A stretch of 64,000 nt of DNA, taken from assembly GCA_016839555.1 (NCBI GenBank), contig JAEOUA010000001.1, forward strand, positions 144,554-208,553, given 5' to 3'. A model generated the notes under the pieces. It was not told where the DNA came from. It worked only from the letters and a program-made list of their open reading frames with translations, and made no database searches. Origin of the DNA: Promethearchaeota archaeon. GTDB taxonomy: Archaea; Asgardarchaeota; Lokiarchaeia; Sigyniarchaeales; SOKP01. Below, piece after piece: positions 1-8,586 of the stretch (the first letter of the stretch is position 1; every line of letters starts with the position of its first letter). The translations under genes were made by a program, and so were the position numbers.

Positions 1-1
1 A

Positions 2-148
2 GATATTAATATCGGATTAATTAGGCTCATTTTAAAAAGATCTGGTGACGAATTAAAGGAGATTTTAGATGAATTCTTATCAGAAGTTCCAGAAGCTGCA
101 GATTCTGGCTTAGATCTTAGCGATCTGGACGAATTAACCCCAGAATAA
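2..148 (+). CDS. Partial roadblock/LC7-like protein (C-terminal end)
   Basis: The window opens inside a reading frame that ends at TAA 146-148; the start lies to the left. The visible 48 residues begin DINIGLIRLILKR, which resembles the last beta strand and helix of a roadblock/LC7 domain (pattern NIGLVRLxLKK). An acidic tail ending DLSDLDELTPE follows. Roadblock proteins form dimeric platforms that bind small GTPases and are abundant in Asgard archaea. The assignment rests on this short tail alone, so it is tentative. A second, complete roadblock gene lies at 12643. Confidence 0.5.
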   Translation, partial: DINIGLIRLILKRSGDELKEILDEFLSEVPEAADSGLDLSDLDELTPE

Positions 149-256
149 TTCTACTTTTTTTATCTCCTTTTCAACTATTTCCCTTTTAAACTTCCCTTAT
201 TCTAAATTAATTAAGATTTTTCTATAATTTAATTTTTAAATTTGTATTAATTGATG

Positions 257-270
257 TATAAATATAAAAA
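257..270 (+). promoter_or_regulatory. TATA-like box of the SDR gene
   Basis: The A/T-only stretch TATAAATATAAAAA is centred about 32 bases before the ATG at 295. No purine-rich Shine-Dalgarno sequence lies between them. This spacing fits an archaeal TATA box feeding a leaderless or nearly leaderless transcript. The background is very AT-rich, so chance occurrence is possible. Confidence 0.35.
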
Positions 271-294
271 TTATATTAATATTATTGATTTACT

Positions 295-1098
295 ATGAAT
301 TTAGGTCTTGAAAATAAGATTGCGTTAGTCTTAGCCTCGAGCAATGGAATAGGATTGGCTTGTGCTAATTCTTTTTATCAAGAAGGAGCAAATGTGATGA
401 TTTGTAGTCGCTCTGAAGAGAATTTAAAAGCGGCGAAGGCACAGATTTTAAAAACTAAATCCATTAGTACTAATAACATAGTAGAATGGACTGTAGCAGA
501 TTTAATGGATGAAGATGACATAAAAAACCTTGTTAACAAAACAATGGAGAAATTTGGAAGAATAGACGTATTAGTCCATAATGCTGGAGGTCCACCTTCA
601 AAACCAATCAGCAATGTTTCGGAGGAAGAATGGGTTAATTCGATCCAGTTAAATCTTAAATCATTTATCACTATATCGAAGTTAATTATTCCCATAATGC
701 AAAAGCAAAGAGGGGGAGTAATTATTGCCCTTACCTCGGTTTCTGTTAAACAACCTTTAGAAAACTTAGTCTTGTCAAACACCACACGTTTAGGTGTAGT
801 GGGGTTTGCAAAAACACTTTCAAATGAATATGCGAATGCAAATATAAGAGTAAATGTCGTATGTCCTGGTCCTACACTTACCAATAGGATGATAGAAATA
901 ATTCAAAGTAATATGAAGCAAATGAATAAATCAGAGGAGGAAATTAAGAAACAATGGACTAATCAAATTCCTATGGGTAGAATGGGCAAACCAGAAGAAA
1001 TATCCAATTTAGTAACCTTTTTAGCCTCCGATAAAGCTAGCTTTATTACTGGGACAACGATTCAAGTTGACGGGGGGTTTGTAGATGGAACATTTTAA
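295..1098 (+). CDS. SDR family oxidoreductase, atypical BKR-like subgroup
   Basis: This 267-residue protein has the short-chain dehydrogenase/reductase fold. The cofactor loop ASSNGIG is at residues 14-20 and NAGG at 96-99, and the C terminus has the usual IQVDGG strand. The substrate is unknown; the family performs NAD(P)-dependent reductions resembling the 3-oxoacyl reductase step. The catalytic YxxxK is not seen. At the expected place (about residues 158-170) the sequence reads LSNTTRLGVVGFAKTL, with no tyrosine. The first glycine of the classic TGxxxGIG loop is also replaced. This matches a known subgroup of BKR-like SDR proteins that lack a perfect catalytic tetrad, so activity as a normal dehydrogenase is uncertain. 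The gene stands alone, with a TATA-like box and no Shine-Dalgarno sequence. Confidence 0.85.
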   Translation: MNLGLENKIALVLASSNGIGLACANSFYQEGANVMICSRSEENLKAAKAQILKTKSISTNNIVEWTVADLMDEDDIKNLVNKTMEKFGRIDVLVHNAGGPPSKPISNVSEEEWVNSIQLNLKSFITISKLIIPIMQKQRGGVIIALTSVSVKQPLENLVLSNTTRLGVVGFAKTLSNEYANANIRVNVVCPGPTLTNRMIEIIQSNMKQMNKSEEEIKKQWTNQIPMGRMGKPEEISNLVTFLASDKASFITGTTIQVDGGFVDGTF

Positions 1099-1119
1099 AA
1101 AAAGAACAAAAATTAATAA

Positions 1120-2187
1120 TTAAAATAACTGGGGATTAGTAATTCCCATATATTTATCAATAACCTCAAAAATCTCTTCCTTGCTGCCTATATATCCAAA
1201 TAATTGATGTGTCGCACTGCTTTGCGATTTTTTATTTATTGTTTGAAATTTATTTAGTTGTAATTCAATTTCTCCAAATTGTAGAGATTCTTTCTGTGGA
1301 GATTCAGAATTATAGGATTGGATTACACCGATCTCAGATTCAGGGTGATCACGGGCTATATCAAAACAATCATTTTGAGTTTTAGGCACATCATCGGATA
1401 ATTTAACTAAGAATCCATATTCTTCTTGATTGGGAATTTTAAGAACATACCCAATTCTTGCATTCTTTGAGAAATCAATGTCTTCTGGACGAATGGCAAG
1501 CTTATATATTTCTTTCACATCAATTTTAAAGCCTACATAATTTTTATCAATAAAAAGACGGTCTTTAGGTATGGCTCGAAAGTAATATAAAGGTTTAGGG
1601 TTAGTTTTTATAGGGATAATGACAGTCCCAGGATTTTCTGCACCACCACTAATTACGGTCGCTAAACTCCATCCATTAATGTGTTGATCTGATTTATTTA
1701 TTGTGCAAGTGTCTATATATTGAATTCCACAATATTCCATCCCAGTAAAGATTGGTTCTTTAATTAATTGTATCTTTCTTGTGATATCTCCTTCATATTT
1801 CTCTTTGTTCATCTGATTTGTTATAGATAATGTTGTGTAAAGGGTGCAGCTAGTAGATGATTGTTCCCTTATATTATAATTAGCAGGATCTAATCCAGCA
1901 GGACAGAACCATCCTTCCCAAGACTCTGGATCTTTATAGAAAAATTTTCTTTCAGGACTTAGCCAATATCGATCGCCTCCAATTTCGAAACGATTATTTT
2001 TGATAATATTTCTTAACTCTGGATTTATCCATAGAAGACTAAGAAATTTCGTCTTTGGAAAGATGCCTAAAGGTCTTCCGCCATATTCAGAAATTATTGT
2101 GGAACCCATATTATTCGAGCTTAATTCTAAATAATTGACTATTCCATTGAGCGTAGATTTTAAATTTTCTTTAGTATAATAATTCAT
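1120..2187 (-). CDS. DUF6786-like protein, possible sugar-binding (mutarotase-like) fold
   Basis: A 355-residue soluble protein without signal peptide or membrane segments. Residues around 70-80 read GGDRYWLSPE, which resembles the conserved GGDRxWxAPE segment of the DUF6786 family, a group thought to adopt a galactose-mutarotase-like beta sandwich. No catalytic residues can be assigned and no substrate is suggested by neighbours. It is convergent with the SDR gene and followed upstream by the unrelated operon at 2259-4633. The family call is from memory of the motif and is moderate; a carbohydrate-related role is inference. Confidence 0.5.
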   Translation of the reverse strand: MNYYTKENLKSTLNGIVNYLELSSNNMGSTIISEYGGRPLGIFPKTKFLSLLWINPELRNIIKNNRFEIGGDRYWLSPERKFFYKDPESWEGWFCPAGLDPANYNIREQSSTSCTLYTTLSITNQMNKEKYEGDITRKIQLIKEPIFTGMEYCGIQYIDTCTINKSDQHINGWSLATVISGGAENPGTVIIPIKTNPKPLYYFRAIPKDRLFIDKNYVGFKIDVKEIYKLAIRPEDIDFSKNARIGYVLKIPNQEEYGFLVKLSDDVPKTQNDCFDIARDHPESEIGVIQSYNSESPQKESLQFGEIELQLNKFQTINKKSQSSATHQLFGYIGSKEEIFEVIDKYMGITNPQLF

Positions 2188-2258
2188 ATATAGTAGTAAG
2201 AAGAATAATAATTTGAATTTTTAATTCTTTTAAACTAATAAGAAAATCTTTATTATAA

Positions 2259-3557
2259 CTATAATCGCTTTTTTCTTATCTGAGATCGATATAAATCCAT
2301 GTGTTTACGTAAATAATTGCGCTTTTTGATAATGCTTAAATCTGTTTCTTCTAAAATATTTTCCATAAATGATCTAAACTGTTCTAGATCAAAATTTAAA
2401 GAAAATAACTCTTCTATACTTAAATCTTGGAGGTATTTGATTTTTCTCTTAATATTTTCAAAAATTTTACTCTCTATATTAGGTGATGTTTCCCCAACTT
2501 TCTGTTTTTTTAATTTATTAAAATTTAGCAACTCATCAAAAATAAAAATCATAAGATCTGTAATAATCGGTGTTAAATCATAAACCCATGCAACACCATC
2601 TAATTTTTTATTATTATTTATCTCTTCAATTTTTTTTAAACGTATTGAAATGAGTTCTTTCAATTCCTCTTTATTACATATATCTCTAAAATCTTGGAGA
2701 AAACTCTCGAAAAGATTTTCTGTTAAGAAGTTTAATAAGTTTAGATCAAAATCCTTATAAGTATAGATTTTGCCAAATTTAAAATAAGAATTTAGTAGAT
2801 GTATAGACGCTTTTTCAATTTCTTTAGGATTTGGCTTTTTTTTATTTATAAAATATGTTTTTAGAGTCTTTTCTAAGAAGGAGAAGCTAAATTGAACCTC
2901 TTCCGTTTCTTTAGTATTAGCTTCTTTTATCTCAGAAATACCTATCGTAACTTTTACATCTCTTCTTGATTTTATTATTCTTTGATAATCTTTCTTGATT
3001 ATCTCTTTTAGCCCTATTCTTAATATAAAAATATTACTCGGATTATTATTAATAAAAATATCTGGAGGAATTTCTTCCTTACATTCTTTTAATATCTTTA
3101 AAAAATCAAAACTCTCATTTTCATAATCATAAAAAAATATTTTATAAATAACGGCAAAAATATATTTTGGAAAATTTTTTTTTATTATCCCTCTAAGAAA
3201 TTTGTCATAATCAATAAAAAAACGAGAAATCGAGTCATCAATCGCCAGGTTTATATTTTCTCCAGGATATTCTTGTAAAATAATATATCTTTTATATTCC
3301 AGTCTAATCTTTTGTGCTCGAATCCATTCAAAAATAAAATCAAGAAGATTAATTCCTAAAAAATCCTTTTTCTGAAAAAATTTAAGAATTTTTTGAATTT
3401 CTGATTCAGAAGTTCCAATTGATTGACTCACTAAAAATTTTGCTGCTATCTCGATTTCGGATAACTCTTGATATGATTTTTTAATTCTTTCATAAAAATC
3501 ATTCAATCGACCTTCTTCTAATTTATAAATTTCACTCAAATAAGTATCTTCTGTCAT
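2259..3557 (-). CDS. Hypothetical helical protein, second gene of a two-gene operon
   Basis: A 432-residue protein rich in lysine, glutamate and isoleucine with no recognisable domain. The composition (for example YKLEEGRLNDFYERIKK near the start) predicts mostly alpha helix with short coiled-coil stretches. It has no signal peptide and no membrane segment. Its ATG is only 14 bases after the stop of the gene at 3572-4633 on the same strand, so the two are probably co-transcribed with this one second. I do not recognise the family. Coding use matches the surrounding genes, and the long uninterrupted frame supports a real gene. Confidence 0.6.
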   Translation of the reverse strand: MTEDTYLSEIYKLEEGRLNDFYERIKKSYQELSEIEIAAKFLVSQSIGTSESEIQKILKFFQKKDFLGINLLDFIFEWIRAQKIRLEYKRYIILQEYPGENINLAIDDSISRFFIDYDKFLRGIIKKNFPKYIFAVIYKIFFYDYENESFDFLKILKECKEEIPPDIFINNNPSNIFILRIGLKEIIKKDYQRIIKSRRDVKVTIGISEIKEANTKETEEVQFSFSFLEKTLKTYFINKKKPNPKEIEKASIHLLNSYFKFGKIYTYKDFDLNLLNFLTENLFESFLQDFRDICNKEELKELISIRLKKIEEINNNKKLDGVAWVYDLTPIITDLMIFIFDELLNFNKLKKQKVGETSPNIESKIFENIKRKIKYLQDLSIEELFSLNFDLEQFRSFMENILEETDLSIIKKRNYLRKHMDLYRSQIRKKRL

Positions 3558-3571
3558 TTATTTTTTTTTAA

Positions 3572-4633
3572 TTAATTAGGTTTATCCAAATTAATTTTAA
3601 TGTTATTTAAATCTTCATCTGATGATATATACCATTTATAGAAACTAAATTTAGAATTAAAATCCCTCACAGAATTACTAATGTCTTTATTTTTATCTAA
3701 ATATGTTCTAAGCTTTTTTCGAAAGATAGAGATATTTTTTGATTCTTTAATATATTTATCTTTAGCTGGTATTAAAATAGCTCCTATGCTCTTTTTATGT
3801 GAATTGACTATTGCATACTCCTCAATATACATTACTTTTTTAGTTTTAAAACTCAGATTAATAGTTCTAAGATTTGGAACTATACCTTGAATATTAAATA
3901 ATTGCAAGGTATCTTTTATTAATTCTTCATAATAAATGGGTAATGTGGAAATAATATAATATGAAGGAATTTCTAAACAAATATCTTCACACAATGAATC
4001 ATCTTTCTCAAATGTATAAAAGATAGAATTTTTTTTAGACTCCTCAATATCATTTGATATCAACCCAACACAAAAAAATTTTTGATGCTCAGTTAGATAT
4101 ACTTTTCTGGCAGAACCTAAGTTATATTCCAGTAAATTAACACCTCTCATTAATTCCTTATTGATGAATTTTAACCTATTAAAATTATGCTTTTTTATTC
4201 TTTCATTATAATATTGACCTTGAACTATACTCGGGTGGATATATTTTGTCAATTTTTCATATAAGGGCTTAATGTCTTCAGTATGAGGTGTACTAATAAA
4301 TGCTGAAAGATATGTCATTTCCCCATTCATAGAGGGCAAATTAGAATTTAATGAAAAAAAAGACTGAAGTTGATCCGCTTTTGAAGTTTCTGTTTGTTTT
4401 AAATAAAGAATTGCCTCCACAAAATCGATTCTCCAACTTTCAGATATATTTTCCGCATCTGTCATATATACAGGACCCAAGAATTTGAAAGGAAGTATCT
4501 CTAACTCAATCTTTTTAACTTCAGAGATCGGTTTAAAATGATGAATATGTTTAAAAATGAGATTGTTCTCATCAGAATAAAATAAGCCTGTTAATCCTGA
4601 TTTATTTAAATAGTTATTATTCATATTTACCAT
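3572..4633 (-). CDS. Hypothetical protein, first gene of a two-gene operon
   Basis: A 353-residue protein of unknown function. Its first 40 residues (SGLTGLFYSDENNLIFKHIHHF) have a strand pattern reminiscent of a longin/roadblock-like sensor, in which a protein of this kind reports on its own state or binds a GTPase. That is only an impression, and no diagnostic motif is present. The rest mixes strands and helices and has no membrane segments. It starts the pair that continues with the gene at 2259-3557. Homologues are expected to be lineage-specific. The start could be the ATG at 4633 or the in-frame ATG three codons later. Confidence 0.55.
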   Translation of the reverse strand: MVNMNNNYLNKSGLTGLFYSDENNLIFKHIHHFKPISEVKKIELEILPFKFLGPVYMTDAENISESWRIDFVEAILYLKQTETSKADQLQSFFSLNSNLPSMNGEMTYLSAFISTPHTEDIKPLYEKLTKYIHPSIVQGQYYNERIKKHNFNRLKFINKELMRGVNLLEYNLGSARKVYLTEHQKFFCVGLISNDIEESKKNSIFYTFEKDDSLCEDICLEIPSYYIISTLPIYYEELIKDTLQLFNIQGIVPNLRTINLSFKTKKVMYIEEYAIVNSHKKSIGAILIPAKDKYIKESKNISIFRKKLRTYLDKNKDISNSVRDFNSKFSFYKWYISSDEDLNNIKINLDKPN

Positions 4634-4960
4634 AATATCTTTATATCCACTTCCCTTAATTCCTAAGGTAAAATAAATAGAGCTTATTATTTAAAAAATA
4701 ATAGTAATTAAAATTTATCCTAATTCTCTACTATTGTATTATGATTTATTTCTATTTATACTTATACTTTTCAAAAGATTCTTCCGAAATTAAGGATGCT
4801 CCTTCTTAGAGATTTGTCAAATATAACTCATGAGCACAACAGAACTCCATTAAGAATAATCATTAATAATATAGGATTTTGAAAAAATATGATAATATTA
4901 ATCTAGAAGTACAATAATTATTAAAACTTTAAAAACTATAAAAATAATAAAAAAAAATTA
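4634..4960. other. Intergenic region between divergent genes
   Basis: This 327-base, strongly AT-rich gap separates two divergent genes and must hold both promoters. I see no open reading frame of useful length, no tRNA-like fold and no convincing repeat. Several TATA-like stretches occur but cannot be ranked by eye. Confidence 0.4.
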
Positions 4961-5638
4961 ATGATTGAAATGATTCAATTTATTTTCCTTATATTTTTCT
5001 TATTCTTTACGAGTTTACATATTATCATAATTGCATTAAAAAAATCAAAATTAGAGCCTATCATAGTTGTTATTTTTCCATTTTTGATTTTATATTATCT
5101 TTTTGGGGCCCCCCTTTCAGAGGTCGATTGGTTAATCGTTTTTGGCCTCATATGCGGGTTGCTCGCAAATTTATTTTTCGTGTCTCATGAAAATGAGAGT
5201 ATGTTTCTTAATGGAATTATAGTGCGTCTTGTGGGAAATTTTTTCTATATTCTTTCTTTTACTCAGTCATTTATCAATTTTTCCGGATTTCATTTATGGA
5301 AATTATTTTTATTAATTCCAGGAGTTATTATAATTCTATTTACTTATATAAGAATAAAGGGAGAAATGCAGCTGATGCAATTAGCGATGATAATTTATAT
5401 GGGGGTTATAATGGTTATGTATGTATGCTCAGTATTGAGATTACCTTCTTCAGCAGGATTAGATTATTGGCTGGTATGGATAGGCACCACTATTTATATG
5501 ATATCTTCTGGAATAATCGCAATAGACACGTTAGATGAGAAAATACCATTTACTGGGGTATATATTTTGTCAACTTACTTTTTAGCGCTGTTTTTGATAG
5601 TTCAAGGATACATATTTTATGGAATATCTTCGATTTAA
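4961..5638 (+). CDS. YhhN/TMEM86-like membrane protein, degenerate copy
   Basis: A 225-residue membrane protein with about eight hydrophobic segments, resembling the YhhN/TMEM86 (lysoplasmalogenase) family and the paralogue at 5746. Family enzymes hydrolyse the vinyl-ether bond of lysoplasmalogens and carry a conserved Asp in a GD motif and a conserved His in a GHxxY motif. In this copy both are replaced: the GWLGD of the paralogue reads GLLAN (Asn70) and IGHIFY reads VGNFFY (Asn93). The overall topology is kept, so it is probably expressed but not an active hydrolase of the known type. It is 107 bases upstream of the paralogue on the same strand and likely arose by tandem duplication. Confidence 0.75.
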   Translation: MIEMIQFIFLIFFLFFTSLHIIIIALKKSKLEPIIVVIFPFLILYYLFGAPLSEVDWLIVFGLICGLLANLFFVSHENESMFLNGIIVRLVGNFFYILSFTQSFINFSGFHLWKLFLLIPGVIIILFTYIRIKGEMQLMQLAMIIYMGVIMVMYVCSVLRLPSSAGLDYWLVWIGTTIYMISSGIIAIDTLDEKIPFTGVYILSTYFLALFLIVQGYIFYGISSI

Positions 5639-5745
5639 TTTTATTTTTTAATGTTGCTTAAGGTGTATTTAAATATTATAAGGTCTTATTTAAGATATTA
5701 TCTGAATTTGATAGAATAAATTAAGATAACTATGGATGATTTTAA

Positions 5746-6411
5746 ATGATTCAATATATCTTTTTGGCACTCTTTTTTATTGTGTATACTGTGCATGTTT
5801 TTAATGAAATAATTGATAAAAAGACAATCCGCTATATCACTAAACCCCTACTTATGCCGCTTATTATTCTATATTACATTTTTGGAGTAGGATTTCAATC
5901 TATATATTGGCTTTTGATAATAGCTCTAGTGTTCGGGTGGTTAGGAGACATATTTTTAATGTTGGGTCATGAAGGAAACTGGTTTATGCTAGGACTTGGC
6001 TCATTCTTAATTGGACATATTTTCTATATTATCCTTTATCTCCTTATCAATGAAAATATTCTCATGTTTCCTCTTTGGGGCTTATTGTTATTGATTCCCT
6101 TAATTTTTCTTGCACTTTTCTTTTACTTGAGAATTCATGGCAAAATGGAAGAACTAACTATTCCAACAATAATTTACATCATTACTATATTCTCAATGAG
6201 CGTATGTGCATCATTATTATTGTCAACTTTCAATCTTATTTCATTTCTATTCGTATATCTAGGGCCTATATTGTTCATGATTTCTGATGGAATGATTGCA
6301 TTAAATAAATTCAATAAGCCTATACAAGATAGTGGGGTTTATATAATGTTCACCTATGGATTGGCCCAATTCTTTATTGCTCAAGGAATTTTATTATCTC
6401 AAATCTTATAA
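5746..6411 (+). CDS. YhhN/TMEM86 family protein (lysoplasmalogenase-like)
   Basis: A 221-residue integral membrane protein with about eight transmembrane helices. It keeps the family landmarks: a KPLLMPLIILYY segment near residue 33, Asp68 in LGDIFLM, and His91 in GHIFYI. Characterised members cleave lysoplasmalogen into an aldehyde and a glycerophospho-head group. The real lipid substrate in an archaeon with ether lipids is unknown and could be different. It follows the degenerate paralogue at 4961 by about 100 bases and may share its transcript. Family membership is secure from the Asp/His motifs; substrate is inference. Confidence 0.85.
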   Translation: MIQYIFLALFFIVYTVHVFNEIIDKKTIRYITKPLLMPLIILYYIFGVGFQSIYWLLIIALVFGWLGDIFLMLGHEGNWFMLGLGSFLIGHIFYIILYLLINENILMFPLWGLLLLIPLIFLALFFYLRIHGKMEELTIPTIIYIITIFSMSVCASLLLSTFNLISFLFVYLGPILFMISDGMIALNKFNKPIQDSGVYIMFTYGLAQFFIAQGILLSQIL

Positions 6412-6671
6412 CTCTTTTTTTTATTTTTTAATGAACCCTAATTAAATAGTTACGAAAGAAATAGACTAATTTAAAACATATATAGTAATTTTTAGAGTTG
6501 TTAAAATCGAGAAAGGATATATTTTCATGGCTCTATATTGATAATATAGAATACTAAAGTTTAATTGATTCAACTAATTTATAAATAATACAATAATAGT
6601 AAAAATTGGAAGATACAAAGAAACTTTAAATAAATACTGCAAAAATATAAAAATTCAAACTGATCCCAAAA

Positions 6672-6884
6672 ATGCTTGAAGAAGATGAAAAATTATATGA
6701 AGAAATAGAACAGATGACAATTTTTGTTAGAATCTCTGCACCACATAAATATAAGCAGAAGCATGATTCCCAAAAAATTCTAAATACGTTAAAGGAGCGA
6801 TTAGAATTCTTAGAAACCCTCCAAGAAGAAATAAATACATTAGAAGCACAAATACAAGATTTAAAAGTGTCTAAGAAAACCTAA
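6672..6884 (+). CDS. Small acidic coiled-coil protein
   Basis: A 70-residue protein. Residues 1-20 are acidic and residues about 35-65 form a heptad-like helix (LKERLEFLETLQEEINTLEAQI) typical of a dimeric coiled coil. There is no membrane segment or signal. A TATA-like stretch (TTTAAATAAATA) sits about 35 bases before the ATG. It ends 57 bases before the tRNA-Thr gene. Function is unknown; the regular heptads and clean start favour a real small gene. Confidence 0.55.
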   Translation: MLEEDEKLYEEIEQMTIFVRISAPHKYKQKHDSQKILNTLKERLEFLETLQEEINTLEAQIQDLKVSKKT

Positions 6885-6941
6885 GTGCTAAAATATTCTA
6901 TTATTTTTAAAAATCCTTAATATACATTATATTCAAATTAA

Positions 6942-7044
6942 GCCTCTGTAGCTCAGTCGGTAGAGCGTTGCCTTGGTAATATCTGAGATTACTCTCAGAT
7001 AAGCAATTAGGCAAAGGTCGCGGGATCATGTCCCGCCAGGGGCT
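6942..7044 (+). tRNA. tRNA-Thr(GGT) with a 30-base intron
   Basis: The acceptor arms GCCTCTG (6942-6948) and CAGGGGC (7037-7043) pair over seven bases, with discriminator T at 7044. The D stem is GCTC/GAGC and the anticodon stem TTGCC (6968-6972) pairs with GGCAA (7010-7014). The anticodon GGT is at 6975-6977. An intron of about 30 bases (6979-7008) sits at the canonical position after base 37; removing it gives a 73-base tRNA. The T stem is GCGGG/CCCGC, but its loop reads ATCATGT. Bases 54 and 58 therefore differ from the near-universal T and A. An RNase Z-like gene lies convergently just downstream. Confidence 0.9.
6979..7008 (+). other. tRNA-Thr intron
   Basis: This insert between bases 37 and 38 contains a perfect 7-bp inverted repeat, ATCTGAG (6981-6987) with CTCAGAT (6993-6999), around a 5-base loop. 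Such a stem is what the central helix of a bulge-helix-bulge splicing substrate needs. Boundaries are inferred from the anticodon-loop length and may shift by a base. Confidence 0.75.
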
Positions 7045-7083
7045 CTCTTTTATTAAATCTATAGAGAATATATTCAATATGAA

Positions 7084-7842
7084 TTATATTTCCAATTTTA
7101 TTAAATCTTTTCCGATTATAATATCATTTTTAAATATATTTTCTGCTTGTTGTTTCATTATAGGAATTTGATTTTCAAAAACCGGTGAAATATGAACTAA
7201 TATGAGTTTTTTAGAATTAGATTTTTTTGCAATCGTCGCTGCATCAGAAGAAGTACAATGACCATGTTTATGAGCAAATCGCTGAAGTTTATCCGGAAAA
7301 GTAGCCTCACATATTAGTATATCTGAGCCTTTTGCTAAATTTATAATCTTTTGATTTGGTTTTGTATCGCCTGTATATGTTATGACCGACTTACTATCTT
7401 TAATTCGATATGCATAGGCGGGAAATATATGCTCTACTTTTATTGATCTGATGGTATAATTAGTGTTTATCTCTTGAATTTTTTCCGAATCTTCCAATTC
7501 AGTATATTGAATTCTAAGACTTCCCAATTTTTCTGGAGTATGAGCAAGTTTCAATATTAATTTGATAGTGTTTTCAGTATTTGGAGGACCTATAATTTGC
7601 AATTTTTTTGATATCCCACTAATCCAATAATACCAAATAAGGGAGATAATTCCCATAAAATGATCATTATGTAAATGAGTTAGACAAATGATTTCGATAG
7701 AATCAATCACTCCTAACTGTTGTAGTTTCTGAGTAGTTCCTTCTCCACAATCCAGCAATAAATCATCATTAATAAGGAATGCGGGATACGACCTTGATTT
7801 CGAAATGATGGAGCCTGATGTTCCGATTAATATTAACCTCAT
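7084..7842 (-). CDS. rnz: Ribonuclease Z-like MBL-fold hydrolase
   Basis: A 252-residue metallo-beta-lactamase protein closest to ribonuclease Z, which removes the 3' trailer of precursor tRNAs. Metal ligands are visible: His56, His58, Asp60 and His61 in THLHNDH, Asp31 in the LLLDCGEGT segment, the TGDT motif, and the late HGHCTSSDAA and LVHISP motifs that are typical of RNase Z. It is shorter than typical archaeal RNase Z (about 300 residues), chiefly because the flexible exosite arm is not evident. It ends 40 bases from the 3' end of tRNA-Thr, a fitting but possibly accidental neighbour. A related non-tRNA MBL hydrolase cannot be excluded. Confidence 0.75.
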   Translation of the reverse strand: MRLILIGTSGSIISKSRSYPAFLINDDLLLDCGEGTTQKLQQLGVIDSIEIICLTHLHNDHFMGIISLIWYYWISGISKKLQIIGPPNTENTIKLILKLAHTPEKLGSLRIQYTELEDSEKIQEINTNYTIRSIKVEHIFPAYAYRIKDSKSVITYTGDTKPNQKIINLAKGSDILICEATFPDKLQRFAHKHGHCTSSDAATIAKKSNSKKLILVHISPVFENQIPIMKQQAENIFKNDIIIGKDLIKLEI

Positions 7843-7991
7843 TTTAAGTTCAGATAATAATTTAAGAAACGTTCTCTCTACTTTAAGAAAATTAAGATAT
7901 AACTTATTTTTAACTGATTATCTTAATTTGAGATATAAAATTATTAAAAGAAATTAATAAATAAAATATAAAAAAAAATATCAAAAAAAAA

Positions 7992-8335
7992 TTAAATAAA
8001 AGATTTTTTCGACTTCCAAGTTAATATTATTACACCTATTCCAAAACTAGTTAGTAGTAGGAATATGCCATAACCGGGAATTTGTTCTGACGAGGTGGAT
8101 GGAAGAAACAGAGGGAATGAAAAGGCATTTGTGGTACCGGGTTGAATCGATAACACAGTCGCATAGATACCATATCCACTGAGGTCTTGTAAATTACTTT
8201 CCCATGTAACGGCGAAAGTATTGTTGGAGAGTGCGCATATGGAAGGATGCTATTGATTGTTTGTCCAATATTTGTTCACCCGAAATTCCGCTGTGATTTT
8301 TTTTAAATTATGTTTAACGATATTTTCAAATCCTA
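7992..8335 (-). pseudogene. Decayed C-terminal remnant of a membrane-anchored surface protein
   Basis: On the minus strand a frame ending at TAA (7992-7994) encodes about 85 residues after an in-frame TAG (8250-8252). It contains HPSICALSNNTFAVTWES and SGYGIYATVLS, which match the repeated units of large archaeal surface proteins. It ends in EQIPGYGIFLLLTSFGIGV, a hydrophobic helix followed by basic WKSKKS, as in C-terminal membrane anchors of Asgard surface proteins. The same frame continues upstream of the TAG with AEFRVNKYWTNNQ, exactly the part that should precede HPS in the repeat. It is stopped by another TAA further out. No start codon fits. This is therefore the tail of a once longer gene broken by a nonsense change. 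Confidence 0.75.
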
Positions 8336-8521
8336 TCACAAATTACATAATTTATATTTTATTTAGCATTAACTTTTAATAATCAGTGTAATTCTAAACC
8401 TATTTTAAGTTATGATTAAATAGTATAAAATAATAAAAAATAAGAATAATCTTTCTTAATCTAAAATAGAGGTTTAGTATAATAATACCTGAGCCGGCGT
8501 GGCTTAGCTGGTTATAAAGCG

Positions 8522-8542
8522 CCTTCAAGCTTGGCTACAGCG
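8522..8542 (+). other. tRNA-Met first intron (non-canonical position)
   Basis: This 21-base insert falls near tRNA position 26, between D stem and anticodon stem. GCGCC occurs at 8519-8523 and again at 8540-8544, so the exact boundary is ambiguous over five bases. Without its removal the anticodon arm cannot form. Confidence 0.7.
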
Positions 8543-8553
8543 CCAGACTCATA

Positions 8554-8586
8554 ATCCTACTGAAATAATGGGTCAGACTGGATGTA
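8554..8586 (+). other. tRNA-Met second intron (position 37/38)
   Basis: This 33-base insert sits at the canonical archaeal intron site, after A37 (8553) and before A38 (8587). Removing it restores a seven-base anticodon loop. Confidence 0.75.

Noticed and set aside
378..884. 168-codon minus-strand frame opposite the SDR gene
   Set aside because: It is the antisense shadow of a clear SDR coding region; its sequence has no coherent domain.
6979..8586. CRISPR array or other regularly spaced long repeats
   Set aside because: No direct repeats of 24-40 bases with uniform spacers were seen here or elsewhere in the window; the short repeats are tRNA stems and intron stems.
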